This document shows positions 1-7,332 of a DNA stretch of 24,228 nucleotides, piece by piece; position 1 is the first letter of the stretch, and each line of letters starts with the position of its first letter. The stretch comes from JAFGHJ01 sp964523975 (GTDB lineage Bacteria > Hydrothermota > UBA3072), in contig CAZGBM010000027.1 of NCBI GenBank assembly GCA_964523975.1, positions 1-24,228 on the forward strand, written 5' to 3'. The position numbers were made by a program, and so were the translations under genes. The notes under the pieces are model-generated. The model had not been told where the DNA came from. It worked only from the letters and a program-made list of their open reading frames with translations, and did not search any database.

Positions 1-279
1 ACATATCTCATTTAAATTCACCGTCTCTTCCTGGTAAATTAAATATCAAAATTTAAAAAGCAAAATGACAAATAGAAATGCAAAATCATCCCATCACCCA
101 CATAGCAAAAAACGGAAAAGGATTTGCGTCATTAGTAGCACTAGTTTCTTCTTTTTTTTCTACATTTTTGAATTTTAATCTGTCATTTTTCATTTTGATA
201 TTTGATTTTTGTATTTCGTCGGCTTTGCCGTGTACTCTGCGGTGAATATTCTTAAGTTTATTGTTATTCATAAGATTTT
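1..279. repeat. Intergenic AT-rich heptad-repeat region, two arrays in inverted orientation
   Basis: I see no credible gene here. On the + strand, positions 40-81 break into 7-base units of the type TAAATAT, CAAAATT, TAAAAAG, CAAAATG. The complementary pattern occupies 163-218 (CATTTTT, GAATTTT, AATCTGT, CATTTTT, CATTTTG). The 12-mer AAATATCAAAAT at 41-52 recurs as its reverse complement at 192-203, so the two arrays face each other. A minus-strand open frame across 86-283 (65 codons) overlaps the end of ndk by 4 nt, but its Lys/Asn/Ile/Met-rich sequence is what the heptads encode. I treat it as non-coding. Confidence 0.6.
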
Positions 280-690
280 TCATTCTTTTGTGTCTCCAAA
301 GAAAAATCTGATTTCTCTCGCAGCAGAATTAGCCGAATCGGAAGCGTGGACGGAATTTTGAGGCGTTCCGACACCGTAATCTGCGCGGATTGTGTTCTTT
401 GCTGCCTTTTTGGGATCAGTTGCTCCGACCAATTCTCTGAGCCGATTTACTGCGTTTTTTCCTTCCAGCTTTAATACAACTATTCTATTGTCTGCCATAT
501 AATTGATAAGTCTGTCAAAAAATTCTTCTCCCCTATGTTCGGCATAAAAATCTTCCGTCGTTTTTCTCGAAAATAAAACCATTTTGATATCCAATATCTT
601 AAGTTCTGCTTCTTCGATACGACTGATTACTTTACCAACAAGGTTTCTATCTATTGCGTCGGGTTTTATTATTAATAAAGTTTTCTCCAT
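280..690 (-). CDS. ndk: Nucleoside diphosphate kinase
   Basis: Transfers the gamma-phosphate of ATP to (d)NDPs through a phosphohistidine intermediate, balancing cytosolic nucleotide pools. The 136 residues match the usual length of about 140. The N-terminal beta-strand motif ending IIKPDA (Lys9) and the active-site block NSVHASDS (112-119, phospho-acceptor His115) are both present, as is the TDP segment near residue 91 before the nucleotide loop. The ATG at 690 gives the family N-terminus exactly. No Shine-Dalgarno sequence precedes it. A TTGACT/TATCTT promoter candidate ends only 6 nt upstream, so the mRNA may be leaderless. The gene stands alone between repeat-filled spacers. Assignment is secure. 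Confidence 0.97.
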   Translation of the reverse strand: MEKTLLIIKPDAIDRNLVGKVISRIEEAELKILDIKMVLFSRKTTEDFYAEHRGEEFFDRLINYMADNRIVVLKLEGKNAVNRLRELVGATDPKKAAKNTIRADYGVGTPQNSVHASDSANSAAREIRFFFGDTKE

Positions 691-696
691 TCATTT

Positions 697-724
697 AAGA
701 TATTTAACAAGAAATAAAAGTCAA
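697..724 (-). promoter_or_regulatory. Candidate ndk promoter, possibly leaderless
   Basis: On the minus strand TTGACT (724-719) lies 16 nt from TATCTT (702-697). Six bases then separate the -10 hexamer from the ndk ATG, which would place transcription initiation at or very near the start codon. No ribosome-binding site is visible. Based on sequence match only. Confidence 0.45.
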
Positions 725-756
725 GGCTGGATAACCGCAGAGGAAACAGAACTTTA

Positions 757-841
757 GTGTTACGTGTTGCGTGTTTCGAGTCATTAATCGGGATTTAGCA
801 AACCGAGTCGCGAGTCATGACTCGCAGTGTTCCACACTGCG
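757..841. repeat. Heptad array plus two palindromes
   Basis: Positions 757-784 read as four 7-base units (GTGTTAC, GTGTTGC, GTGTTTC, GAGTCAT). Positions 805-825 give three more (GAGTCGC, GAGTCAT, GACTCGC). The last two contain a perfect 16-bp palindrome at 810-825 with centre CATG. Next to it, sharing 823-825, is an 8-bp stem CGCAGTGT / ACACTGCG (823-841) with a 3-nt loop. No T-run follows, so this does not look like an intrinsic terminator. Confidence 0.6.
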
Positions 842-844
842 CTC

Positions 845-872
845 TTGACTTATCAAGAAGCTTTTCTAAATT
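845..872 (+). promoter_or_regulatory. Candidate promoter of the 879 gene
   Basis: TTGACT (845-850), a 16-nt spacer and TAAATT (867-872, 4 of 6 matches to the -10 consensus). The ATG follows 6 nt later, the same geometry as ndk, and there is no Shine-Dalgarno sequence. The alternative -10, TATACT (873-878), abuts the ATG and would give a 22-nt spacer, which is too long. Confidence 0.3.
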
Positions 873-878
873 TATACT

Positions 879-2024
879 ATGTATATCATTAAAAAAATAC
901 TAAGTTATCGAAAAGATTTAATCAAATATTGCTGGTCGTTTGTAATAGCCCTCGCTTTATGGTTAGTTAGTTGGGCTCTAAGCCACTATAACATTTATCA
1001 CGCATATACGCCGTATATACTAAGCTCAATAGCTCAGGGGCTTGCCTCCCTTATGGCTCTCTTGTTTGTAATTATCTTTTTTCTTTGTCAATCTACTAGA
1101 AGAGCTTCTATACTATCTAAAATTTTAAAACCGGATGGTTTTTTTCTCCTAGGGATTTATGTTTTAAGTATTATGATTTCTCTTTTATTACTCCAAACCA
1201 GCCCGAAAAACCTACTTGAATTAAAAATTGCAAGTATCATATTCCTAAGTGGTTTTTGTCTTTTGGCTTTGTTCCCTTTTGTTGAATTTATAAATAAAAA
1301 GATAAAAGAATTGGGTATCCATGATATTATTGCAGATTTGGCAATACTAAATTTTCCGGAGCAAAATTTTAAGTATGGTGAGGCGATAGATGAACTGTAT
1401 AAAATTGGACCACAAGATATCTGTTCCCTCTGCTCTGATATAATAGTAGAAACATTGATAAAAGAATTATTCGTTGTTCTTAATAATAACTTAAGTTCGA
1501 ACGAAGTCAATATTATTGCTTCAGAAAAATCTATAAAATTAATTATTTCAATTTCTGAAATTTGTGGGCAACAAGATTGCAAAAACAATATCTTCAAAAC
1601 CATCCACGAAAAAATAGGAGTTTTGATACAAAAACATATAGAAAATACCTACCGAGGTGTACGAGACTTCTGGAACTGGCTAACTGAGGAAATTTTGCGA
1701 ATATTGACTGATTACAAATGGACTAAAGATTGCCTTATATTCCTTAAAGACTTTTATATTAAAGTTTTTATAAGAATATTAGGTATAACATATATACAAT
1801 CAAATAATAGAGTACAATCGTACGGAACATCACATATTCGAGACAAAATCAAAGATGCAATAAAAAAATTGTTAAAAGAAAAATCGATAAGTGAAAAAGA
1901 TATTAAAACGACATTAGGAAAAAAAGATTATACCCACATTTCGGGTAGCTATCAACATTATTTTAACAACGAAAACTTAGACAAAATCAATAAGTATGTT
2001 AAAGATTTATTGGAAATAGAATAA
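879..2024 (+). CDS. Orphan membrane protein of unknown function with large cytosolic helical domain
   Basis: I do not recognise this 381-residue protein. The N-terminal third has four hydrophobic segments (about 18-35, 46-70, 87-106, 116-136). It is followed by about 240 hydrophilic, Lys/Glu/Ile-rich residues that look mostly helical and soluble. The topology resembles DUF2254-type proteins, but I see no diagnostic motif. An in-frame stop 12 nt upstream (867-869) limits the start to the ATG at 879, and no Shine-Dalgarno sequence precedes it. The gene is visibly richer in A/T, with more ATA, AAT and AAA codons than the rnf genes. It stands alone, flanked by repeat-rich spacers on both sides, which suggests recent acquisition. 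Lack of frame breaks over 1.1 kb supports a real gene. Confidence 0.75.
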   Translation: MYIIKKILSYRKDLIKYCWSFVIALALWLVSWALSHYNIYHAYTPYILSSIAQGLASLMALLFVIIFFLCQSTRRASILSKILKPDGFFLLGIYVLSIMISLLLLQTSPKNLLELKIASIIFLSGFCLLALFPFVEFINKKIKELGIHDIIADLAILNFPEQNFKYGEAIDELYKIGPQDICSLCSDIIVETLIKELFVVLNNNLSSNEVNIIASEKSIKLIISISEICGQQDCKNNIFKTIHEKIGVLIQKHIENTYRGVRDFWNWLTEEILRILTDYKWTKDCLIFLKDFYIKVFIRILGITYIQSNNRVQSYGTSHIRDKIKDAIKKLLKEKSISEKDIKTTLGKKDYTHISGSYQHYFNNENLDKINKYVKDLLEIE

Positions 2025-2026
2025 TA

Positions 2027-2042
2027 TATTTTTATAAAAATA
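2027..2042. repeat. 16-bp AT-only palindrome after the 879 gene
   Basis: Perfect palindrome of A and T (halves TATTTTTA / TAAAAATA) starting 3 nt after the stop codon. It could help end transcription, but an all-AT stem without a following T-run is weak. Confidence 0.3.
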
Positions 2043-2082
2043 AAGGTCAGGTTTTGATTGATAACAGAAGATTTGGATAATC

Positions 2083-2117
2083 GAGTCTCAAGTCCCCAGT
2101 CATTAGTTTTCAGTCAA
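2083..2117. repeat. Five-unit heptad array
   Basis: Units GAGTCTC, AAGTCCC, CAGTCAT, TAGTTTT, CAGTCAA follow one another exactly, all keeping AGT at positions 2-4 of the 7-mer. It shares the GAGTC core with the array at 805-825 on the other side of the 879 gene. Confidence 0.6.
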
Positions 2118-2202
2118 AGCAAAAGCAAAAAAACTACAATATCTACATTCTCTACATGTGAAAAATGGTGTTGTGAGTGGTGTCTTAAACAACAAAAGAA
2201 AT

Positions 2203-2277
2203 CTCTGTGCTCTCGGTGTTTTCTTCTTTTCTCTGTGTCCTCTGTGGTAATTTTTTTCTTCGTGTCTTCGTGGTTAA
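2203..2277. repeat. Three degenerate ~20-bp repeat units at the end of mfd
   Basis: Units begin at 2203, 2231 and 2258: CTCTGTGCTCTCGGTGTT, CTCTGTGTCCTCTGTGGTAA and CTTCGTGTCTTCGTGGTTAA, spaced 28 and 27 bp. Each unit is two half-copies of about 9 bp. On the minus strand the first-read unit supplies the mfd stop codon (TAA, 2274-2276). A minus-strand open frame through the units is a by-product of the repeats, not a gene. Confidence 0.6.
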
Positions 2278-5207
2278 CTTTTACAACTTTCCAGAAATTC
2301 AAAAATAGCATCACGAGGTACGGAAACAGCAATGGTTTTCTCTCTATAAGAAAATTTGATTCCTTCGATGGTTGAAACAATTTTTTGTATTTGTTCCCTG
2401 CTTATGGCTTTTCCCATTTCACATTTAAAATATTTGATTCCCTCTTCTACTTTCGTTATTCCGGACTCTTCGGCGAGGATTTTGATTCTCGCCCATTTCA
2501 GTATTCGCTCGACATTGAACGGCAATTTTCCGAATCTGTCTTTTATTTCGTTTTCTATTTTATCGACTTCTTCCAACTTAGGAGCGGATGAAATTTGCCT
2601 GTACAACTCGATTCTTTCGTCCTCCTCCGAAATGTAGCTTTCCGGAATATAGAAAGAGCCCAGCAGGGAAACCTCCGCTTCCGGTTTTTTCTCGATTTTT
2701 TCTCCTCGCGCTTTCCTCACAGCCTCCTGCAGGATTTTTAAATATAATTCATATCCTATGGTTGCAATATGACCGTGCTGTTCTTTCCCGAGAATTTCAC
2801 CTGCTCCCCTTATTTCCAGGTCCTTTAAGGAAATCTTGAATCCTGAACCTAATTCCGAGTATATCTTGATGGCTGAGATTCTATCTTTTGCTTTTCCTTT
2901 CAAGTGCCCGGAAACAATCAGATAACAGAACCCCTGTCTCGTAGAACGCCCTACCCTTCCTCTTAGTTGATGTAAATCCGCGAGTCCGAAATTTTCTGCC
3001 TTATCGATTATTATGGTATTTACGTTTGGTAAATCGAGTCCCGACTCTATTATGGCTGTGGAAAGCAGAAAGTCGTATTTATGCTCGAGAAAGTCGGTCA
3101 TTCTTTCTTCAAGAATATCCGAAGACAGCTGCCCGTGCCCGATAACGATTCGGATTTCAGGAACGATTTTTTCTAATTTCTTCCCGACAGATTCGATACT
3201 CTCCACCCTGTTGTGCACAAAGAAAACCTGACCGCCCCTTTCCGTTTCCCTTAATATGACATCCCGTATTTTTTCCTCGTCCCATCGTATTACGGTCGTA
3301 ACGACTCCTCTTCTGCCCTCTGGCGGAGTCTGTATAATCGAGAGGTCCCTTATTCCGAGAAGAGAGAACTGCAGAGTTCGGGGTATGGGAGTCGCGCTCA
3401 TCGAGAGAATGTCTACATTCGTTCTTAACTCTTTTATTTTTTCTTTCTGTTTGACTCCGAAACGCTGCTCCTCGTCGATTATAAGAACGCCCAGATCTTT
3501 AAAATCGATATTTTTACCGAGCAGCATATGGGTTCCGATTACTATATCACACTCCCCGGATTTGATGTTTTTCAGGATTTTTTTCTCTTTTTTCTTCGTG
3601 AATCTCGAAAGCAGTTCGACATTTACGGGAAATTTTTTCAGTCTTTCCTTGAATGTCCGGTAGTGCTGCTCTGCAAGCAGGGTCGTCGGAGCTAAAACTA
3701 CCGATTGTTTCGATTCGATAGAAGCTCTGAATGCAGTGCGAAGAGCAACCTCTGTTTTGCCGAACCCGACTTCCCCGCAAAGGAGACGGTCCATCGGTTT
3801 TTCTTTTTTCATATCCTGATAGACTTTTTGTATCGCCTCTTCCTGGTCTGTCGTCTCCTGAAAGGGAAAAGACATTTCAAGTTCTCTTAACAAAGATTCG
3901 TCCCCGGAATAAGAATACCCTTTAGCAAGAGTTCTCTTCGCGTAAAGTTCGAGAAGAGCTTCCGCATATTTTTCCAGTTCCTTTTCGACTTTCTTCTTTT
4001 TTGTCTCCCACTTGCTTTTCGAGAGTTCGGAAAGTTCGGGTTCCCTGTCCCCACCGGATATATATTTCGTCAGTAACCTGGATTTTTCCATCGGGATAAG
4101 TACCCTGCTATTGTTTTTATATTCCACCACAAGACACTCTCTTTTCCTGTTATCTATATCGATTATTTCAAGACCTTCGAACCGACCTATCCCGAAATCT
4201 TCATGCACGACATATTCCCCAAAAACGAATCCTTTCCCCGCTTCCGCGGGAATTTCTTCTTTTCTTGTTTTGTGCTTAGCCCGCAGAGCTCCGAAAATGT
4301 CCGATTCCGTGAATACAGCGAGCTTCATTTTATCTATAAGGAAACCCTTCGACAGAAAAACGTCCAGATACTCTATTTGGGGAAATTCACTATCAAATAG
4401 GTCGCGAAGACGATATATTTCACCAGGAGTCCCTGCAGCAATAAAAACATTATAACTTTTCAGAGATTTCAATTCTTTTTTGAAGTACTCAAGATTCCTA
4501 TGAAAAGAGATTGCGGGAGTGCATGATATAGATTTACCGGTGGAATCGAATTTTACGTCCGCTTTAAATTCCGGAGTCTCCTCTCCTATTTTAAAAAATT
4601 CTTCAAGTGCTTCTCTTACAGGTTTGGTTTTTTCTTTCATGAGCAGGAGTGTCGCATTTTCGATTCTTTCCCTGGACAATTGACTGGAGGGATTGAAAAA
4701 TCTCATCGAAGCTATTTTTTCATCTTCAAGTTCCATTCTGACGGGATTTTCGTTATTCGAGCTCCACCAATCGATTATCCCACCCCTACTAACATACTCC
4801 CCTTCTCCGTAAACACGACTCCTGCGGACGAGTCCGCCGCTATCGAGAGAAACAAGAAATTCTTCCAGAGAAATTTTATCCCCTACGGCAAGGTTAATGG
4901 AACGCTGCTGGGGTATTTCAAGTTCAAGAATTTTTTTATCGAGTACTAAAATATCGAAATCTTTCGTGGCAATGACCGCACTTATATGGTTTAAATTATC
5001 TTCCGAGAGGAGAAAAATTTTATCGAAAAAAAACTCGGCATCTTGAGCAACTTTTAACGGGTCTTCCCCGGTTAGAAGAACAATCGGAGCTTTATCTTTA
5101 AAACCGTAAGCTAAAAGAAGTTCTCCGGGATACGGAGGAGGATTGAGAACCCTCTCTTCTTTTATCGCTTTTCTGAGGAAATCATATAATTCTTTTTTGA
5201 ACTTCAC
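2274..5207 (-). CDS. mfd: Transcription-repair coupling factor Mfd (short form)
   Basis: An ATP-driven translocase that releases RNA polymerase stalled at DNA lesions and recruits UvrA. The 977 residues hold a UvrB-homology N-terminus (conserved RGGIID near residue 143) and the RNA-polymerase-interacting CarD-like domain from about 335 (HEDFGIGRFEG). The motor follows: Walker A GEVGFGKT near 476, DEEQ box near 577, SATPIPRTL, and the TRG region with GRVGRSTRQG near 750. A TRCF (D7) domain closes the protein. Many Mfd proteins are about 1150 residues. The shortfall lies before the CarD-like domain, as in other short Mfds, and all motor motifs are intact. The start is GTG, overlapping the rnfA stop as GTGA, so expression is probably translationally coupled to rnfA. 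The position after rnfA is where rnfB would usually lie. Confidence 0.97.
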   Translation of the reverse strand: MKFKKELYDFLRKAIKEERVLNPPPYPGELLLAYGFKDKAPIVLLTGEDPLKVAQDAEFFFDKIFLLSEDNLNHISAVIATKDFDILVLDKKILELEIPQQRSINLAVGDKISLEEFLVSLDSGGLVRRSRVYGEGEYVSRGGIIDWWSSNNENPVRMELEDEKIASMRFFNPSSQLSRERIENATLLLMKEKTKPVREALEEFFKIGEETPEFKADVKFDSTGKSISCTPAISFHRNLEYFKKELKSLKSYNVFIAAGTPGEIYRLRDLFDSEFPQIEYLDVFLSKGFLIDKMKLAVFTESDIFGALRAKHKTRKEEIPAEAGKGFVFGEYVVHEDFGIGRFEGLEIIDIDNRKRECLVVEYKNNSRVLIPMEKSRLLTKYISGGDREPELSELSKSKWETKKKKVEKELEKYAEALLELYAKRTLAKGYSYSGDESLLRELEMSFPFQETTDQEEAIQKVYQDMKKEKPMDRLLCGEVGFGKTEVALRTAFRASIESKQSVVLAPTTLLAEQHYRTFKERLKKFPVNVELLSRFTKKKEKKILKNIKSGECDIVIGTHMLLGKNIDFKDLGVLIIDEEQRFGVKQKEKIKELRTNVDILSMSATPIPRTLQFSLLGIRDLSIIQTPPEGRRGVVTTVIRWDEEKIRDVILRETERGGQVFFVHNRVESIESVGKKLEKIVPEIRIVIGHGQLSSDILEERMTDFLEHKYDFLLSTAIIESGLDLPNVNTIIIDKAENFGLADLHQLRGRVGRSTRQGFCYLIVSGHLKGKAKDRISAIKIYSELGSGFKISLKDLEIRGAGEILGKEQHGHIATIGYELYLKILQEAVRKARGEKIEKKPEAEVSLLGSFYIPESYISEEDERIELYRQISSAPKLEEVDKIENEIKDRFGKLPFNVERILKWARIKILAEESGITKVEEGIKYFKCEMGKAISREQIQKIVSTIEGIKFSYREKTIAVSVPRDAIFEFLESCKS

Positions 5208-5791
5208 AGAGAGAGGCCTAAAAAGCCCGCGAAGCCGAAGAATGCAAGTCCCATAAGCGCGGCGATTACAAAGGCGATCGGCAGCCCTTTAAGAGATTCC
5301 GGGATAGGAGCATTTTCCAATCGCTCGCGAATCGAACCGATAAGAACTATCGCAAGGAGGAAACCCAAACCGGCGCTAACTGCAAAAACGATTCCCGAAA
5401 TCAGATTGAACTTGTTGTCGATATTCAAAAAGGCGACTCCGAGTATGACGCAGTTGGTCGTTATAAGAGGCAAAAATATCCCGAGGGCTGAGTACAGCGC
5501 GGGCAGCTGTTTCTTGAAGAAAAGCTCAAGAAACTGTACGAGAGAGGCAATTACAAGAATAAAAACAACCGTACGAAGATAAACGAGTTCAAGCGGAACA
5601 AGAACATAATTATAAAGAAACCATGTTACAACCGTAGAAAGTGTCATCACGAATATTACGCTTATACCCATGGAAGCGGCGGTTTCCATCCTTCTTGAGA
5701 CACCGAAAAAAGGACAGAGTCCCAGGAATCTCATCAGGATTACATTATTCACCAGAAAAGAGGACAGAAATATAAGAAATAAATTATCCAT
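5204..5791 (-). CDS. rnfA: Rnf electron transport complex subunit A
   Basis: Integral membrane subunit of the Rnf complex (NqrE homologue), about six hydrophobic helices, 195 residues. The two conserved cysteines lie in LCPFFG (Cys26) and TTNC (Cys114). In Rnf/Nqr structures such cysteines from RnfA and RnfE together hold a membrane-embedded [2Fe-2S] cluster. I place the start at the ATG at 5791 rather than an upstream in-frame Met. It gives the family N-terminus (MDNLFLIF), has a GGAGG ribosome site 7 nt before it, and overlaps the rnfE stop by 8 nt. The C-terminus overlaps mfd by 4 nt. Confidence 0.96.
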   Translation of the reverse strand: MDNLFLIFLSSFLVNNVILMRFLGLCPFFGVSRRMETAASMGISVIFVMTLSTVVTWFLYNYVLVPLELVYLRTVVFILVIASLVQFLELFFKKQLPALYSALGIFLPLITTNCVILGVAFLNIDNKFNLISGIVFAVSAGLGFLLAIVLIGSIRERLENAPIPESLKGLPIAFVIAALMGLAFFGFAGFLGLSL

Positions 5792-6398
5792 TCTTTTTCC
5801 TCCGGTAATTAAATAGTCCCATAAGTAAGGCAATAGTCAAAAAACCTCCGGGCGGCAAAATGAATAATATTACCGACGATTCGGTGAAAGCCGAACCGAA
5901 AACCTTGAAACCGTCGAACACCCCGGGAATGTTCATCCAGACGCCCTGCCCGAGAATTTCTCTGATGGTTCCCATTATGACAAGTATAAGAGTGAAACCG
6001 AGCCCGGTTCCGATTCCGTCCATAAGCGAGAGATTTACGGGATTTTTATATGCGAAGGCTTCCGCTCTTCCGAGTATACCGCAGTTTACCACGATTAAAG
6101 GAACAAAAACACCAAGTCGTGCGGAAAGCGGAGGCAGGTAAGCTTTTAAAGTGTAATCTATTATGGTTACAAGTGACGCGATTATAATAATGAAAATGGG
6201 AATTCTTAAATTGTCAGGGATAATTTTTCGCAGAGAGGATATGAGCATGTTGGAAAAAACAAATACGAAAGTTGCCGCAAGTCCCATTCCAAGGCCGTTG
6301 TATACCGAGGTGGATACGGCAAGTGTAGGACAAAGACCTATTGCAATAACCAGAATCAAATTGTTTTTAATTATTGCATCTACAAGAGCGCGTTTTAT
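5784..6398 (-). CDS. rnfE: Rnf electron transport complex subunit E, probable ATA start
   Basis: Membrane subunit homologous to NqrD and partner of RnfA, with the conserved cysteines in GLCPTLAV and VNCGILGRAEA. The nearest ordinary start is TTG at 6359 (191 residues). That has no ribosome site and would remove the conserved residues leading into helix 1 (KNN motif before GLCP). The reading frame stays open upstream. ATA at 6398 gives a 204-residue protein whose N-terminus is within three residues of E. coli RsxE length. GGGAGG lies 5 nt before it and ATAA overlaps the rnfG stop. One G-to-A change from a normal ATGA overlap would produce this. Function is certain; the start is inferred. Confidence 0.93.
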   Translation of the reverse strand: MKRALVDAIIKNNLILVIAIGLCPTLAVSTSVYNGLGMGLAATFVFVFSNMLISSLRKIIPDNLRIPIFIIIIASLVTIIDYTLKAYLPPLSARLGVFVPLIVVNCGILGRAEAFAYKNPVNLSLMDGIGTGLGFTLILVIMGTIREILGQGVWMNIPGVFDGFKVFGSAFTESSVILFILPPGGFLTIALLMGLFNYRRKKNG

Positions 6399-7330
6399 TG
6401 CTCCCTCCCTTTGATAAATTGTTCGTATCCAGTCTTTATTTCTTTTCTTATTTTCTCCGCAATATCTCCGACTTCGGGTGAGAATTCCAATTTATCGATA
6501 TTTTTTAACGATACGCCTTTGAATGTTCTTTCCAATTCTTTCTTTTGGGCTACGCTACTTTCGGAACTTTCCGCCTTCTCTTTCCGGGCTACCAATATCA
6601 ACGTTTCCTCTATCGTCTGCTCCTTTATGCTTACGATAAAATGGAAAACAGAAGAAGAATCCTCGACTTCGGAGCTGTAAATATAACTATCGGGAGTTTT
6701 CCATAGCTTATCAGGCATAATTTCTTCGAGTGTCGAGTCGGAGGATTTTTCCAAAGATTCAAGCGAGGTTTTCAGAAACTCCCTGACTTCATAACCTGGT
6801 AGAAATTTTTCGAATTGTGCCAGACCTTTTCTTATCGCTGCAGTAGCAGCTCTGGAGGAAATGGTCGCCGAGGTTATAGCATCGATTTTACCTTCCCTGT
6901 TATCTTTTTTTAACCATATCTCGTCAAGAATAAGACCCTTAAACTGATTCAAAAAAGGCTCTTCGGAAACTTTCATTCCAAGTCCTGGTGTTTCAGTAAG
7001 TTCCTCTTTCGGAATTTTTACTCTTATGATTCTTCCGATTGAATCGACTGCTACAATGGGTTTTATTTTGCCGGAATATCCTTTTTCCTCGAATCTAAAA
7101 ATAAGCCCCACGCATTTCCCCTCTTTAAAAACCTCCCATAGTGTATCCGTCTTTACTTCTTTAAAACTAACCATCCGGTCGGCATATGCTTCGTTCAGCG
7201 ATTTTTGCAATGTCTCTTCCATATGTTTAGAAATCACAGGTGAGGTTTGCTTGTAAACGAATGAAAGAATAAATGCGGAAGTTATACCCACAAAAAACAA
7301 CACCATGACTTCCCCGATTTTTTTCGACAT
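6395..7330 (-). CDS. rnfG: Rnf electron transport complex subunit G with C-terminal extension
   Basis: FMN-binding, membrane-anchored subunit (NqrC homologue) carrying covalent FMN on the periplasmic side. One N-terminal membrane helix (about 7-26) is followed by the FMN_bind domain with ETPGLGMK (113-120) and the flavinylation region DAITSAT (150-156). Thr156 is the expected FMN attachment residue, and the usual Gly of SGAT is Ser here. At 311 residues it is about 100 longer than E. coli RsxG (206). The extra part, from about residue 180, is charged, Ser/Glu/Lys-rich and matches nothing I recognise. ATG at 7330 has a strong GGAGGT site, 2 nt after rnfD. An ApbE-type flavin transferase, needed for attachment, is not in the window. 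Confidence 0.95.
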   Translation of the reverse strand: MSKKIGEVMVLFFVGITSAFILSFVYKQTSPVISKHMEETLQKSLNEAYADRMVSFKEVKTDTLWEVFKEGKCVGLIFRFEEKGYSGKIKPIVAVDSIGRIIRVKIPKEELTETPGLGMKVSEEPFLNQFKGLILDEIWLKKDNREGKIDAITSATISSRAATAAIRKGLAQFEKFLPGYEVREFLKTSLESLEKSSDSTLEEIMPDKLWKTPDSYIYSSEVEDSSSVFHFIVSIKEQTIEETLILVARKEKAESSESSVAQKKELERTFKGVSLKNIDKLEFSPEVGDIAEKIRKEIKTGYEQFIKGREQ

Positions 7331-7332
7331 CG

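Noticed and set aside
86..283. 65-codon minus-strand frame overlapping the ndk stop by 4 nt
   Set aside because: Its composition is that of the heptad arrays, and it has no domain or ribosome site; best explained as repeat DNA.
823..841. Hairpin with 3-nt loop as intrinsic terminator
   Set aside because: No T-run follows on either strand, and it lies upstream of both flanking genes' starts, not after a gene.
873..878. TATACT as the -10 element for the 879 gene
   Set aside because: It directly abuts the ATG and is 22 nt from the TTGACT, so transcription would begin inside the gene.
1157..1603. 148-codon minus-strand frame inside the 879 gene
   Set aside because: No recognisable features or ribosome site; the + strand frame is longer and has coherent membrane topology.
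2058..2380. Overlapping + and - frames in the mfd/879 gap
   Set aside because: They run through the ~20-bp repeat units and encode repeat-derived peptides (HEDTK/TEDTEK type), and one runs into mfd.
5792..5833. 14-residue upstream extension of rnfA
   Set aside because: It overlaps the rnfE end deeply, lacks conservation with the RnfA N-terminus, and the ATG at 5791 has a strong GGAGG site.
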